DNA from: Rhodococcus sp. SBT000017
GTDB taxonomy: Bacteria; Actinomycetota; Actinomycetes; Mycobacteriales; Mycobacteriaceae
Assembly: GCF_003688915.1 (NCBI RefSeq)
Contig: NZ_REFU01000001.1
Location: 4,154,001-4,218,000, forward strand
Length of the DNA stretch: 64,000 nucleotides
Reading direction: 5' to 3'
The notes under the pieces were generated by a model. That model was not told the origin of the DNA, ran no database searches, and saw only the letters and a program-made list of their open reading frames with translations. A program made the position numbers and the translations under genes. Of the stretch, positions 31,042 through 38,966 are shown piece after piece. Numbering within the stretch: position 1 is the stretch's first letter; each line of letters starts with the position of its first letter.

Positions 31042-32085
31042 ATGCGAACCGGAAGAGCCAGCGGTGACCTGATGACAGCCATCGTCACCACCGGCATCGG
31101 TGGGTACGACAAACTCGTCGTGTCCGAGGTGCCGATACCCGTGCCGGGCCCTGGTGAGGTGCTCGTTCGAGTGTTGGCCGCGGGGATGAACAACACCGAG
31201 ATCAACACACGCGTGGGCTGGTACGCGGACGGCGGGTGGAACGACGCGACGCCGTTTCCGCTGATTCAGGGCACGGACTGCTGCGGTCTGGTGTGTGCGA
31301 GTCCCGGGACGGACGAATCCATCGTCGGTAGCCGAGTCCTGGTTCGACCGTGCATGCGTGTCGACGGCTTCTCGTCGGGCGAGACGCGCTGGTTGGGTTC
31401 GGACATGGACGGCGCGTTCGCGCAGTTCGTCGTCGTTCCGGCGAGCGAGATCTTCGCGGTCGACTGTGGGTGGACCGACGCCGAGCTGGCGACCATTCCG
31501 TGTGCCTACGGCACGGCGGAGAACATGATCGCTCGCGCGGGAGTGCATCGAGGGTCGACAGTGCTCATCACCGGCGCGTCGGGCGGAGTCGGTTCTGCCG
31601 CAGTGCAACTGGCTGTTCGACGCGGTGCCCGCGTGATCGGCGTCGCGAGCCCTACCAAGCACGACCAGCTCCGCGAACTCGGCGTCCACGAGGTGTACGG
31701 GCGCGATGTCGACGTGGTGGACGCCCTCGGCAAGCGCAGCGTCGATGTGGTGATCGACAATGTCGCGGGCGACGGTTTCGGCCCTTTGCTCGACGTCCTC
31801 GTTCGTGGGGGAACATACGTGTCCTCCGGCGCGATCGCAGGACCCGTCGTCGCGTTGGATCTACGGACGATGTACCTGAACGACCTGACTCTCCTTGGCT
31901 GCACAGCGTGGGACGAGGACGTGTTTCCGAACCTCGTGTCGTACATCGAAGCCGGTGAGATTCGTCCCTTGTTGGCCGAGTCGTTTCCGCTCGAGCAGAT
32001 CGCGGCCGCGCAGCAGCGCTTCCTGGAGAGGGACCACGTGGGGAAGTTCGTGCTCGTTCCTCCGGTGGTCCGCGATCAGGCGTGA
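31042..32085 (+). CDS. zinc-binding-type alcohol dehydrogenase / quinone oxidoreductase family
   Basis: Medium-chain dehydrogenase/reductase. Residues after the start follow the N-terminal GroES-like fold: GIGGYDKLVVSEVPIPVPGPGEVLVRV. The Rossmann fold has ITGASGGVGSAAVQLA. GMNNTEINTR and QGTDCCGLV fit the NADPH-dependent quinone reductase-like branch, which usually has no catalytic zinc; the structural cysteine lobe is missing. Start is uncertain: ATG 31042 or ATG 31072 (MTAIVTTG), the second nearer to the family N-terminus; neither has a good ribosome site. Substrate unknown. Confidence 0.82.
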   Translation: MRTGRASGDLMTAIVTTGIGGYDKLVVSEVPIPVPGPGEVLVRVLAAGMNNTEINTRVGWYADGGWNDATPFPLIQGTDCCGLVCASPGTDESIVGSRVLVRPCMRVDGFSSGETRWLGSDMDGAFAQFVVVPASEIFAVDCGWTDAELATIPCAYGTAENMIARAGVHRGSTVLITGASGGVGSAAVQLAVRRGARVIGVASPTKHDQLRELGVHEVYGRDVDVVDALGKRSVDVVIDNVAGDGFGPLLDVLVRGGTYVSSGAIAGPVVALDLRTMYLNDLTLLGCTAWDEDVFPNLVSYIEAGEIRPLLAESFPLEQIAAAQQRFLERDHVGKFVLVPPVVRDQA

Positions 32086-32106
32086 TCTGCAGGCACACTG
32101 GACAGA

Positions 32107-32916
32107 GTGTTCGCCTCCCTCGCCCCGGCTCGCCGTCGTCTCGTGTTCGTCTTACTCGCTCTCGTTCTGGTCGGGATCGTCGCGGCTGTGGCGGCCTTCG
32201 TCGCATCACGCCCCGCGAACGACCCCGTCGCCAGCGTCGACCAGTCCGTTCCCGGCCCGGTGCTGCTGATCCCCGGGTTCGGCGGATCCACCGACTCGCT
32301 GGAGGTGCTCGCGGCCGAACTACGGGAGGACGGTCGCGACGCCACCGTCGTAGCTCTGCCCGACGGTGGCGTCGGCGATCTGACCGTGCAGGCGCAGACC
32401 CTGCGCGACGCCGTCGACGCGGCTCTGGTTCGGACGGGAGCGACTTCGGTCGACGTCGTCGGGTATTCCGCCGGTGGGGTGGTGGCCCGGCTCTGGGCCG
32501 CCGACCTGGGCGGTGCCGAGCAGGCCCGACGCATCGTCACTCTCGGCTCCCCGCACCACGGCACTCAGGTGGCGGCTCTGGCGGCCCAGTTCGTGCCCGA
32601 CCAGTGCGCCACCGCCTGTCAGCAGCTCGCCCCGGACAGTTCCGTGTTCGCCGCCCTGAACTCCGGGGACGAGACCCCGGAGGGGCCGCAATGGGTGTCG
32701 ATCTGGACCGAGTTGGATCAGGTGGTGACCCCGCCGACGTCGGCCGAACTCGACGGGGCCGTCAACATCCCTGTCCAGAGCGTGTGTGCGGACTCGACCG
32801 TCGATCACGGGAACCTGCCCCGCGATCCTCTGGTCGGCGCGATGGTCTCTGCCCAGTTGGACGGCGACTCCACCACCCAGCTCGGCGCAGGTGATTGCAG
32901 CCGTCTCAGCTCGTGA
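32107..32916 (+). CDS. secreted/anchored triacylglycerol lipase-like esterase
   Basis: Alpha/beta hydrolase exported by an N-terminal hydrophobic helix (about residues 11-34) after RRR, probably a signal anchor. The lipase class 2 pattern is PVLLIPGFGGS (oxyanion), nucleophile elbow GYSAGG, TLGSPHHGT and a C-terminal His in VDHGNLPRDP. Two cysteines near DQCATACQQ could form a disulfide, as could VCADS and GDCSR, which fits an extracytoplasmic enzyme. GTG at 32107. 269 residues. Converges on the ABC permease gene with an 11-base overlap. Confidence 0.82.
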   Translation: MFASLAPARRRLVFVLLALVLVGIVAAVAAFVASRPANDPVASVDQSVPGPVLLIPGFGGSTDSLEVLAAELREDGRDATVVALPDGGVGDLTVQAQTLRDAVDAALVRTGATSVDVVGYSAGGVVARLWAADLGGAEQARRIVTLGSPHHGTQVAALAAQFVPDQCATACQQLAPDSSVFAALNSGDETPEGPQWVSIWTELDQVVTPPTSAELDGAVNIPVQSVCADSTVDHGNLPRDPLVGAMVSAQLDGDSTTQLGAGDCSRLSS

Positions 32917-33718
32917 TGTCCTTGGTGGTGAAGTTCGCCCACGCCGCGCCGAGAAGAACGACGACGTAGACGCCCTGCACACCGACGCCGCGCATCAGGT
33001 CCCGCGTCGGCACCGGGTCGCGGAACAGGTCGACGAAAGCCAACCAGTATCGCGTCGGTAGGTACGGCGCGATGGCGTCGGCGGCGTCCAGCGTCAGCAG
33101 CAGCGAGCTCGCGATGAGGAACGCCAACGCGCCCAATGTCGCGGCGAGCGGGGAGTCGGTCAGGGTCGACAGGAACAGGCCCATGGCGGCGACTCCGAGC
33201 ATGGACATGGTCACGTAGAGCACGGCGATGACGGTGCGCGCGGCGACCTGTTGATCGGTCAGCACCGTGCCGGACACGCTGGAGACGCCGGCCAACGACG
33301 TGGTGTCGAACAGCGTCGTACCGACGAAGTACGCGACAGCGGCCACGATGACCACGGCCAGCATCACGAAGGCGGCCACCGAGATCAGCTTCGCCACCAG
33401 TAGCTTGGTGCGTCCCACCGGGCGGGCGAGCAGGTAGCGCAGGGTGCCGGCCTGAGCCTCACCGGCAACGGAATCGCCTGCGATGACGGAGACGGCGACG
33501 GGCAGGAACAACGGCAGCACGATGGCGAGCGCGGCGAGCGGATAGAGCTGGCCGTTGGTGAGCACCGCGGACAGAAACGCAGGGCCTTCGCCGGGGCGCG
33601 GACCGACGTCGGTGAGGGCCAGCAGACCCGCGACGATGGTGGGCAGCAGATTGAGCAGCAGAATGACGACCCAGGTGCGGGGTCGGCTCAGCATCGCGCG
33701 CAGCTCGACGCCGATCAT
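32906..33718 (-). CDS. ABC transporter permease (ABC-2 type)
   Basis: Membrane half of an ABC-2 exporter, 270 residues with about six hydrophobic helices. The first helix (17-37) is followed by a large periplasmic loop; PVAVSVIAGDSVAGEAQAGTLRYLLARPVGRTK is the conserved cytoplasmic region of this family. Its ATG overlaps the ATPase gene by 4 bases. With the ATPase and the LolA-like lipoprotein it forms a three-gene unit. Substrate unknown. Confidence 0.87.
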   Translation of the reverse strand: MIGVELRAMLSRPRTWVVILLLNLLPTIVAGLLALTDVGPRPGEGPAFLSAVLTNGQLYPLAALAIVLPLFLPVAVSVIAGDSVAGEAQAGTLRYLLARPVGRTKLLVAKLISVAAFVMLAVVIVAAVAYFVGTTLFDTTSLAGVSSVSGTVLTDQQVAARTVIAVLYVTMSMLGVAAMGLFLSTLTDSPLAATLGALAFLIASSLLLTLDAADAIAPYLPTRYWLAFVDLFRDPVPTRDLMRGVGVQGVYVVVLLGAAWANFTTKDITS

Positions 33719-34665
33719 GCGGTCACCTCCGTCCGGGTGGAGCGGACGGGACCGTCGATTCGGTCGGCACTCGAGCCGGTAACGGCCAGCACGGATTGCT
33801 CCAGACTCATCTGCTGCGTCGTCAGCTCGCTCACCCGCACCCCGCCTTCGACGAGCAGTCGATTGAGCAGGGCCGAGTCGGGGTGTTCGATCACGAGCTG
33901 CTGCCCTTCACGGTGGAGCACGGTGGCGTTCTGGACTCCCGAGAGCACGGTGACGGCCTCGGCCGGGTCCGGGGTGCCCACCAGCACCCGGCCGGTGGGC
34001 TGCTGGAACGCGGAGAGCTGATCCTGCAGAACGAGGCGACCCCGATCGAGCACTCCCACTCGGTCGCACAGTTGCTCCACCTCGGCCAGCAGGTGACTGG
34101 AGAGGAACACCGTGGTGCCCGCCGCATGCAGACCCAGGAGCAATTCTCGAATCTCCAGGATTCCCTGTGGGTCGAGACCGTTGGTCGGCTCGTCGAGGAT
34201 CAGCAGCTCGGGCGTGCGCATGAGCGCCGCGGCCAAGCCGAGGCGCTGCCGCATACCGAGCGAGTACTGCTTGACCGGTCTGCGTCCCACCCCGGCAAGG
34301 CCCACCTGCTCGAGGGCTTCGCCGACGCGGGCGTTCCTGGTGCGCCGGGACCCGCCCGGCCCGGCCGCGTCGAGCAGTGTGAGGTTCCGGCGGCCGGAGA
34401 GGTTGGGGTAGGCGGCGGGGTTCTCGATCAGCGCCCCCACCCGCGGCAGCACGTTTCTTCGTCGCCGCGGCATTTCCTCGCCGAGCACCTGCATCTGCCC
34501 GGAGGTCGCCAGGACCAGCCCGAGCAACATCCGCACGGTCGTCGTCTTGCCGGAGCCGTTGGCACCGACGAAGCCGTAGATGTCGCCGGCGCGCACGTCG
34601 AGGTCCACGCCGTCGACAGCCTGCACCGATCCGTAGCTCTTGGTCAGGCCGGTCGTGCGGATCAT
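33715..34665 (-). CDS. ABC transporter ATP-binding protein
   Basis: ATPase of the same exporter, 316 residues. Walker A is GANGSGKTT, Q-loop region ALIENPAAYPNLSG, signature YSLGMRQRLGLA, Walker B LLILDEPTNGLD and H-loop FLSSH. The pattern is that of the CcmA/NatA-type drug or lipid exporters. The C-terminal 90 residues form an accessory domain. ATG at 34665 overlaps the upstream lipoprotein-like gene by 4 bases, ATGA on the minus strand. Confidence 0.92.
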   Translation of the reverse strand: MIRTTGLTKSYGSVQAVDGVDLDVRAGDIYGFVGANGSGKTTTVRMLLGLVLATSGQMQVLGEEMPRRRRNVLPRVGALIENPAAYPNLSGRRNLTLLDAAGPGGSRRTRNARVGEALEQVGLAGVGRRPVKQYSLGMRQRLGLAAALMRTPELLILDEPTNGLDPQGILEIRELLLGLHAAGTTVFLSSHLLAEVEQLCDRVGVLDRGRLVLQDQLSAFQQPTGRVLVGTPDPAEAVTVLSGVQNATVLHREGQQLVIEHPDSALLNRLLVEGGVRVSELTTQQMSLEQSVLAVTGSSADRIDGPVRSTRTEVTA

Positions 34666-35753
34666 GCGACTGCTCCTTCGAGCTGCTGGGCGGCGGTGGC
34701 CAAGGTTTCCGCGGTGACGGTGCCGGAGAGCAGGTAGCGACGCCGGTCGGCGGTTGGCTCGGTGATCAGGACGTTGAGCGGGCCGATCGTCAGAGCGACG
34801 CTGCTGCCGGTGACGACCGCGCCCGGAGCTGCCCACAGCTGATCGACGAGCCCACGGGCGGCGCGACGCGGCAGCGGAGCGGCGATCAACGCCGTCACTC
34901 CGCGGCCGTAGATTCCCACCGCACCCTGGCCGCCGCGGTCCCTCAGACCCAGGCCGGAGAGAGTCGAAGGAAGACGGGCGGAGTCGATCCGGTCGGCGAA
35001 CGAGGCGATGTCGAGACCGTCCTGCTGCTGCACATCGGTACCCGGTGGTGGGACGAAACGGACGGTATCGGCGTCGGGGGTCGCGGAGGAGAAGTCGAGG
35101 AATCCGGTGCTGACGATAGGGCGAGTGGCCCCGTCGCCCAGCACGTCCACCTGCAGCGGCAGCCCAGTCTCTGGGTCGGCCCACACATCGACCTCCGTGA
35201 TGGTGCTCTGCGGCTCGTTGGGAATCAGCCGCAGGCCGGGGGCGTCCCGGCCGGCAATCCGACGGGTCGGCAGCCGGGTGACCTCGTCGGCGGTCGCCTC
35301 GCTGAGCAACCGCTGCCCGAGCTCCGGGGGTAGCAGGTCGGCTTGGCGAGGCAGGCGCAGACTGGGCTCGGGGACCGGGGTCACCACGGCCGTGTTCTGT
35401 TCGTAGTCCCAACTCCACAGTCGCGCCGGGCTCCGGTAGAGACCGCGCTCACCGGCGAGGCGCACGGTGTCGACGCGCCAGCTGTCCGGGCTGCGATACC
35501 AGGCACGCAGGGTCGTGGTGTCGCCCAACAGATCCGGTAGCCCGCCGAGTCCGTCGGTGACCGGCAGGGTGACACCGCCGACCGACTGGGCGTAGCCCGA
35601 GTACGGGGTCGCGGTGGAGGACTGGACGCGGGAGAGCAGTTCGGCCGCACCGATGTCCGACGCGTCGACGGGCAAGCGCTCGATCACCGAGGGCGTGGCG
35701 ACGAGCACGGCGATGCCGAGCACCACTGCCAGCCACCGCCACTTCTTGTGCAC
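34662..35753 (-). CDS. LolA-like membrane-anchored protein in ABC operon
   Basis: Protein of 363 residues with an N-terminal hydrophobic segment (about 6-25) after HKKWRW, then an extracytoplasmic domain resembling actinobacterial LolA/DUF2092 proteins: SAAELLSRVQSS-like (here AAELLSRVQSS), YRSPDSWRVD, WSWDYEQNTAV and FVPPPGTDV. There is no lipobox cysteine, so it is anchored by the helix or released. First gene of the operon with the ABC ATPase and permease, GTG start. The context suggests it accepts or senses a lipid handled by the exporter; that is inference. Confidence 0.72.
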   Translation of the reverse strand: MHKKWRWLAVVLGIAVLVATPSVIERLPVDASDIGAAELLSRVQSSTATPYSGYAQSVGGVTLPVTDGLGGLPDLLGDTTTLRAWYRSPDSWRVDTVRLAGERGLYRSPARLWSWDYEQNTAVVTPVPEPSLRLPRQADLLPPELGQRLLSEATADEVTRLPTRRIAGRDAPGLRLIPNEPQSTITEVDVWADPETGLPLQVDVLGDGATRPIVSTGFLDFSSATPDADTVRFVPPPGTDVQQQDGLDIASFADRIDSARLPSTLSGLGLRDRGGQGAVGIYGRGVTALIAAPLPRRAARGLVDQLWAAPGAVVTGSSVALTIGPLNVLITEPTADRRRYLLSGTVTAETLATAAQQLEGAVA

Positions 35754-35810
35754 TACATCGACCGTACGGACGTACCCGTTGTGCCGCAGGTGGGCGGTAC
35801 AAAGCCCGCG

Positions 35811-36908
35811 TCAGCCGACGAGCACGAACTCCGCGAGACCGTAACTCACACCGTTGATCTGAAGCTCGATCGAGTGCGGACCGGGGTAGTACTTCCGTGT
35901 GGTCAGCGTCTTGAACGAGTGTTGCCGCGCAACGTCGATGCTCTCACCGGGTGCGATCGTTTTCGTCGTCAACTTGAACGTCTTCCCTGTCACCCCACCG
36001 TTGGCTTTGGTGTGGTGGACGATGTAGTCGATCGCGACCTTTGCCGGTTCGGTGCCGACATTGCGGATCGACGCATCGAAGTGCACGCTGCCGCCGATCC
36101 GTAGCTCCGCAACGTCGAGGGTGGGTCCTGTCACCTCCAGGTCGGCCGGAGCGAAGCCCAATAGTGCAAGGGCGTCGGTGTTTCCGTTCTTGATCACCGT
36201 CCGAAGCGCGTGTCGCACGAGCCGGTCGGTGTGTGCGTCCGGGTCGTCGAGCCACCGGGCCGCGGTCCGGACGACCAAGTCCGCGACATCTCGGCTGAAG
36301 TCGTTGAGGTGGTTGGCCACCGACCGTCGAACGTAGTCACTGTCGTCTCGGTAAAGCCGGTCCAGGATCGAGACCGTGACGCCCGGCCGCGCAAGAATCT
36401 CGGGGACGCGCACCGACCACGGCAGGTACGGCCGGGTGCCTTCCGATGCCAGACGACGCACGTGCTCGTCCGAGTATTGCGTCCATTCGAGCGCGATCGC
36501 GAGAGCCCGATCCGCATCGGCTCGCAGAAAAGTGCGGATGGCGAACTCCGAGGTGAGTCGCCCGGTGAGTTCGGCCAGCAGCGACATTCCGTCGTCGAAC
36601 GCGGCGGATGTCTGTTCGTCCACGGCCTTCATGGCCACGGCGCTCGTCACCGGCCAGATCGACCAGCCTTGCAAGTCCGGATTCTCGGCAGCCCGGCGGA
36701 TGGTGCGAGCGAACTCCGCGTAGTCGCCGGGTAGTCCCGTGAGAAGGGCATCGCGCAACAGATCGGCGCGGGCCCGAAGCGCGAGCGGCCGCAACCGGTC
36801 GATCGATCCTTCGAGTACAGACAGATCTGCGCTCGGTGCGGCGGTCCGGATGGTCCGCAACAGAGTGCGGGCTGCATCCGGGCCGATGAGTTCGTCGGCA
36901 AAGGGCAT
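35811..36908 (-). CDS. DNA alkylation repair protein, AlkD-like
   Basis: HEAT-repeat protein of the AlkC/AlkD superfamily, 365 residues. The helical repeat region is seen in ALAIALEWTQYSDEHVRRLASEGTRP and DDSDYVRRSVANHLNDFS. The C-terminal about 100 residues (from LEVTGPTLDVAELRIGGSV) form a beta-rich domain with IRNVGTEPAKVAIDYIVHH, the immunoglobulin-like extension typical of the AlkC side rather than AlkD. Predicted to excise or process alkylated bases. Divergent from the broken photoproduct lyase gene, so a DNA-repair pair may once have stood here. Confidence 0.78.
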   Translation of the reverse strand: MPFADELIGPDAARTLLRTIRTAAPSADLSVLEGSIDRLRPLALRARADLLRDALLTGLPGDYAEFARTIRRAAENPDLQGWSIWPVTSAVAMKAVDEQTSAAFDDGMSLLAELTGRLTSEFAIRTFLRADADRALAIALEWTQYSDEHVRRLASEGTRPYLPWSVRVPEILARPGVTVSILDRLYRDDSDYVRRSVANHLNDFSRDVADLVVRTAARWLDDPDAHTDRLVRHALRTVIKNGNTDALALLGFAPADLEVTGPTLDVAELRIGGSVHFDASIRNVGTEPAKVAIDYIVHHTKANGGVTGKTFKLTTKTIAPGESIDVARQHSFKTLTTRKYYPGPHSIELQINGVSYGLAEFVLVG

Positions 36909-37022
36909 GAGAGCTTCTTACCCGAGATCCATGAACCGCGAAATTACCGGAGCTGAATTGGACAGAATCTGAGCTGCTGTTATCGGGAAGGTTTGACCGT
37001 CCCCGGGCGTTGACCAGAGGTA

Positions 37023-37930
37023 ATGGACAACGTTCTCTCCGCCCCTGCTCGACTGTGGACGCCCTCTCGCGTCCTGGTCACCCGGTCTGCGTCCGAGCTT
37101 CCCCATACCGCGGAAATCATTCGTCGATGCGAAGCAGCCGGAGTGACCGAGATCGATGTGTTGCCGGGGGACCGTCTGACCGGCCTGCGCGGTGAGTCGG
37201 AGCGGGAGAACTATGCGCGTGCCAAGACGACGATGGCGGTGGTGGTGGCACCACCGAGTGTGCTGAAACCACAACCGATTCCGCCGAGTGCAGATTGGCG
37301 TATCGACCTGGCGAAGGGATGCCCGGCGCACTGTCAGTACTGCTATCTGGCGGGCTCGTTGTCCGGGCCGCCGATCACCCGGGTGTTCGCCAACCTCGAC
37401 GACGTCCTGGCCGGTATCGGCACCCATGCCGGCCGCGGCACCATCACCACGGGAACCGAGGAGCGTGGACACGAGGGCACTACCTTCGAACTCTCCTGCT
37501 ACACCGACCCTTTGGGGATCGAGCACGTGACGGGATCGCTCGCCGAGGCCGTGCGCAGGGTCGGCGCAGGAACCTACGGCGACGACGTGTCGCTGCGTTT
37601 CACCACCAAGTTCGACGACGTCACCGAGTTGGTGACGCTCGATCACGGGCGAAAGACCCGAGTTCGCTTGTCGGTCAACGCCGATGGCATCGCGCATCGA
37701 CCGCCGAGATCATCACCCATCGATTCACGCCGTCCAGCAAGGATGTCTTGTTGAGCTGGTACCCGGGGACGAAGCTCGAGATGGACGAAAGTGCCCGCAC
37801 GGCAAAGAGAAACAAGTTCGGCGGCGTCAAGTACGTCTATCCCAAGGACACCATGTCGGAGATGCGTACATGGTTCGTGGAAGAACTCGAGTCCGTGCTC
37901 CCCGAAGCGCAGCTTCTCTACTGGACGTGA
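37023..37930 (+). pseudogene. spore photoproduct lyase family gene, internally deleted and frameshifted
   Basis: Radical SAM protein of the SPL/photoproduct lyase-like family, whose members reverse UV photoproducts. The 5' frame (from ATG 37023) has the CxxxCxxC cluster motif in KGCPAHCQYCYL and runs normally to VRLSVNAD near 37680, then stops at 37754. The C-terminal part (AEIITHRFTPSSKDVLL to LLYWT, stop 37930) continues in another frame. Intact relatives have roughly 60-70 residues between these blocks, so a deletion of about 200 bases with a net frameshift lies near 37690-37702. The product should be inactive. A sequencing error cannot explain missing residues. Confidence 0.8.
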
Positions 37931-37954
37931 AGACGCCCGGCTAGTGTTCCCCGG

Positions 37955-38380
37955 TCAAAAATCGTGATCGGGATGTGGAACGGAGATGACCGTCAGCCCG
38001 TCGATTCCCGTGAAGTCGTTGGGGTTGCATGTGAAAAGAGGCAAGTCGAGGGACAGCGCTGATGCTGCGATCAGGGCGTCGTACGCTCGTGCAGCCGGCT
38101 TCCTCCCCGATTCGCGAAGAGAGGCTGCGACGCGTCCGAAAGTTCGAGCAGCGGCTGCATCGAACGGCATCGCGTCGAAGTCCGACTCGGCCTGCTGAAG
38201 GTGTAGTTGCCTTGCCGCGCGTTCAGTTCGAGAGCCAGCAACGTGTGGACCGACCGACAACTCTGCCAAGGTCACTGTACTGATGGAACACTCGGCCGGG
38301 AGTGCATCAACGTCGCGAATCCTTCCGAGCAAGATCACGGTGGATGTATCCAGCATGCCCCGCGGGTGCCGAGCGCTCAC
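37955..38380 (-). CDS. vapC: VapC-like PIN-domain toxin
   Basis: PIN-domain ribonuclease toxin of a type II toxin-antitoxin system; targets in this family are tRNAs or rRNA. The acidic site residues are Asp in MLDTSTVI, Glu in TLAELSVG, and Asp in AYDALIAASA; the last motif has the family look. A GTG at 38380 gives a GTGA overlap with the antitoxin stop and the N-terminus SARHPRGMLDTS, which is common in actinobacterial VapC (141 residues); an ATG at 38356 would give 133. It follows the antitoxin gene in the usual order. Confidence 0.88.
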   Translation of the reverse strand: MSARHPRGMLDTSTVILLGRIRDVDALPAECSISTVTLAELSVGPHVAGSRTERAARQLHLQQAESDFDAMPFDAAAARTFGRVAASLRESGRKPAARAYDALIAASALSLDLPLFTCNPNDFTGIDGLTVISVPHPDHDF

Positions 38381-38613
38381 AGTGAAGCGTCCAAGACCGA
38401 ATCGATGTCTCTGCGCATCGACATAGGGTCGACCTGCGGCAAATTTCTGCGCCGACTGATCAGCTGCGCCGTCGAGACGCTGCGACGGGGAATCGGCCGG
38501 AGTTCGGCAATTTCCGTTCCGTCTCGGGTGACGATCAGTGATTCCCCCCGCTCGACACGTGCGAGGACGTCGCCACCGTGGTTCCTCAGATCGCGCATGC
38601 TGACCGGTTCCAT
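38377..38613 (-). CDS. vapB: Phd/YefM-type antitoxin of the VapC pair
   Basis: Antitoxin of 78 residues with the Phd/YefM N-terminal fold: MRDLRNHGGDVLARVERGESLIVTRDGTEIAEL, where NHGG and the RDG turn are characteristic. The C-terminal RRDIDSVLDASL probably binds and blocks the toxin. ATG at 38613, with -10 TACAGT ending 6 bases upstream, so the mRNA is probably leaderless. A perfect 16-base palindrome overlaps the promoter, the expected operator for autoregulation by the toxin-antitoxin complex. Confidence 0.9.
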   Translation of the reverse strand: MEPVSMRDLRNHGGDVLARVERGESLIVTRDGTEIAELRPIPRRSVSTAQLISRRRNLPQVDPMSMRRDIDSVLDASL

Positions 38614-38622
38614 GCTGTGACT

Positions 38623-38638
38623 GTATCACCGGTGATAC
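38623..38638. promoter_or_regulatory. 16-base palindromic operator of the VapBC operon
   Basis: GTATCACCGGTGATAC is perfectly self-complementary. Its end overlaps a -10 box (TACAGT on the minus strand, next to the antitoxin start). Position fits repression by the antitoxin. Confidence 0.75.
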
Positions 38639-38685
38639 GGGTAAGTCAGGGTTCCTGCAGGTCGCATTGTCGGCGTGCGAAGTCG

Positions 38686-38718
38686 CCCGGCCTCCACCGT
38701 CGTGGGGTGGAGGCCGGG
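38686..38718. terminator. hairpin terminator between operator and gene remnant
   Basis: Perfect 13-base arms CCCGGCCTCCACC (38686-38698) and GGTGGAGGCCGGG (38706-38718) with a 7-base loop. It lies 17 bases after the stop of the short minus-strand ORF at 38736-38864, so it is probably the original terminator of that gene. No T tract. Confidence 0.7.
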
Positions 38719-38735
38719 ATGGGAAACGGGAGGGG

Positions 38736-38864
38736 CTAACTCATCTTTCCGAACGTGGCGTCGATATCTGCCATCTCCATCTCGGCGGTCTGCTGAATCG
38801 GCTCCATGAGGTCGGTGTCCAGGCCGGGAGCGAACTCCTCGAGCCGCTCCGGTGAGATTTCCAT
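38736..38864 (-). pseudogene. orphan 3' gene end, 42 codons, function unknown
   Basis: Short frame MEISPERLEEFAPGLDT... ending ADIDATFGKMS, with good codon use but no recognised family. Three Gln and Ala/Pro-rich codons continue upstream of the ATG until a TGA at about 38896, as if this were the C-terminus of a longer protein whose front was lost. It is followed by a strong hairpin. It could also be a genuine small protein; I saw no ribosome site. The stretch 38890-38966 shows nothing else. Confidence 0.4.
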
Positions 38865-38966
38865 CGGAGCGCCGGCGGGGGCCTGCTGCTGCGCTCAAGT
38901 AGTGGGTGCCCCGTATGTCTGCACTCGAATCCTGGGCCCCCTCGGCATGGCCGTCGACCAGGCGAT

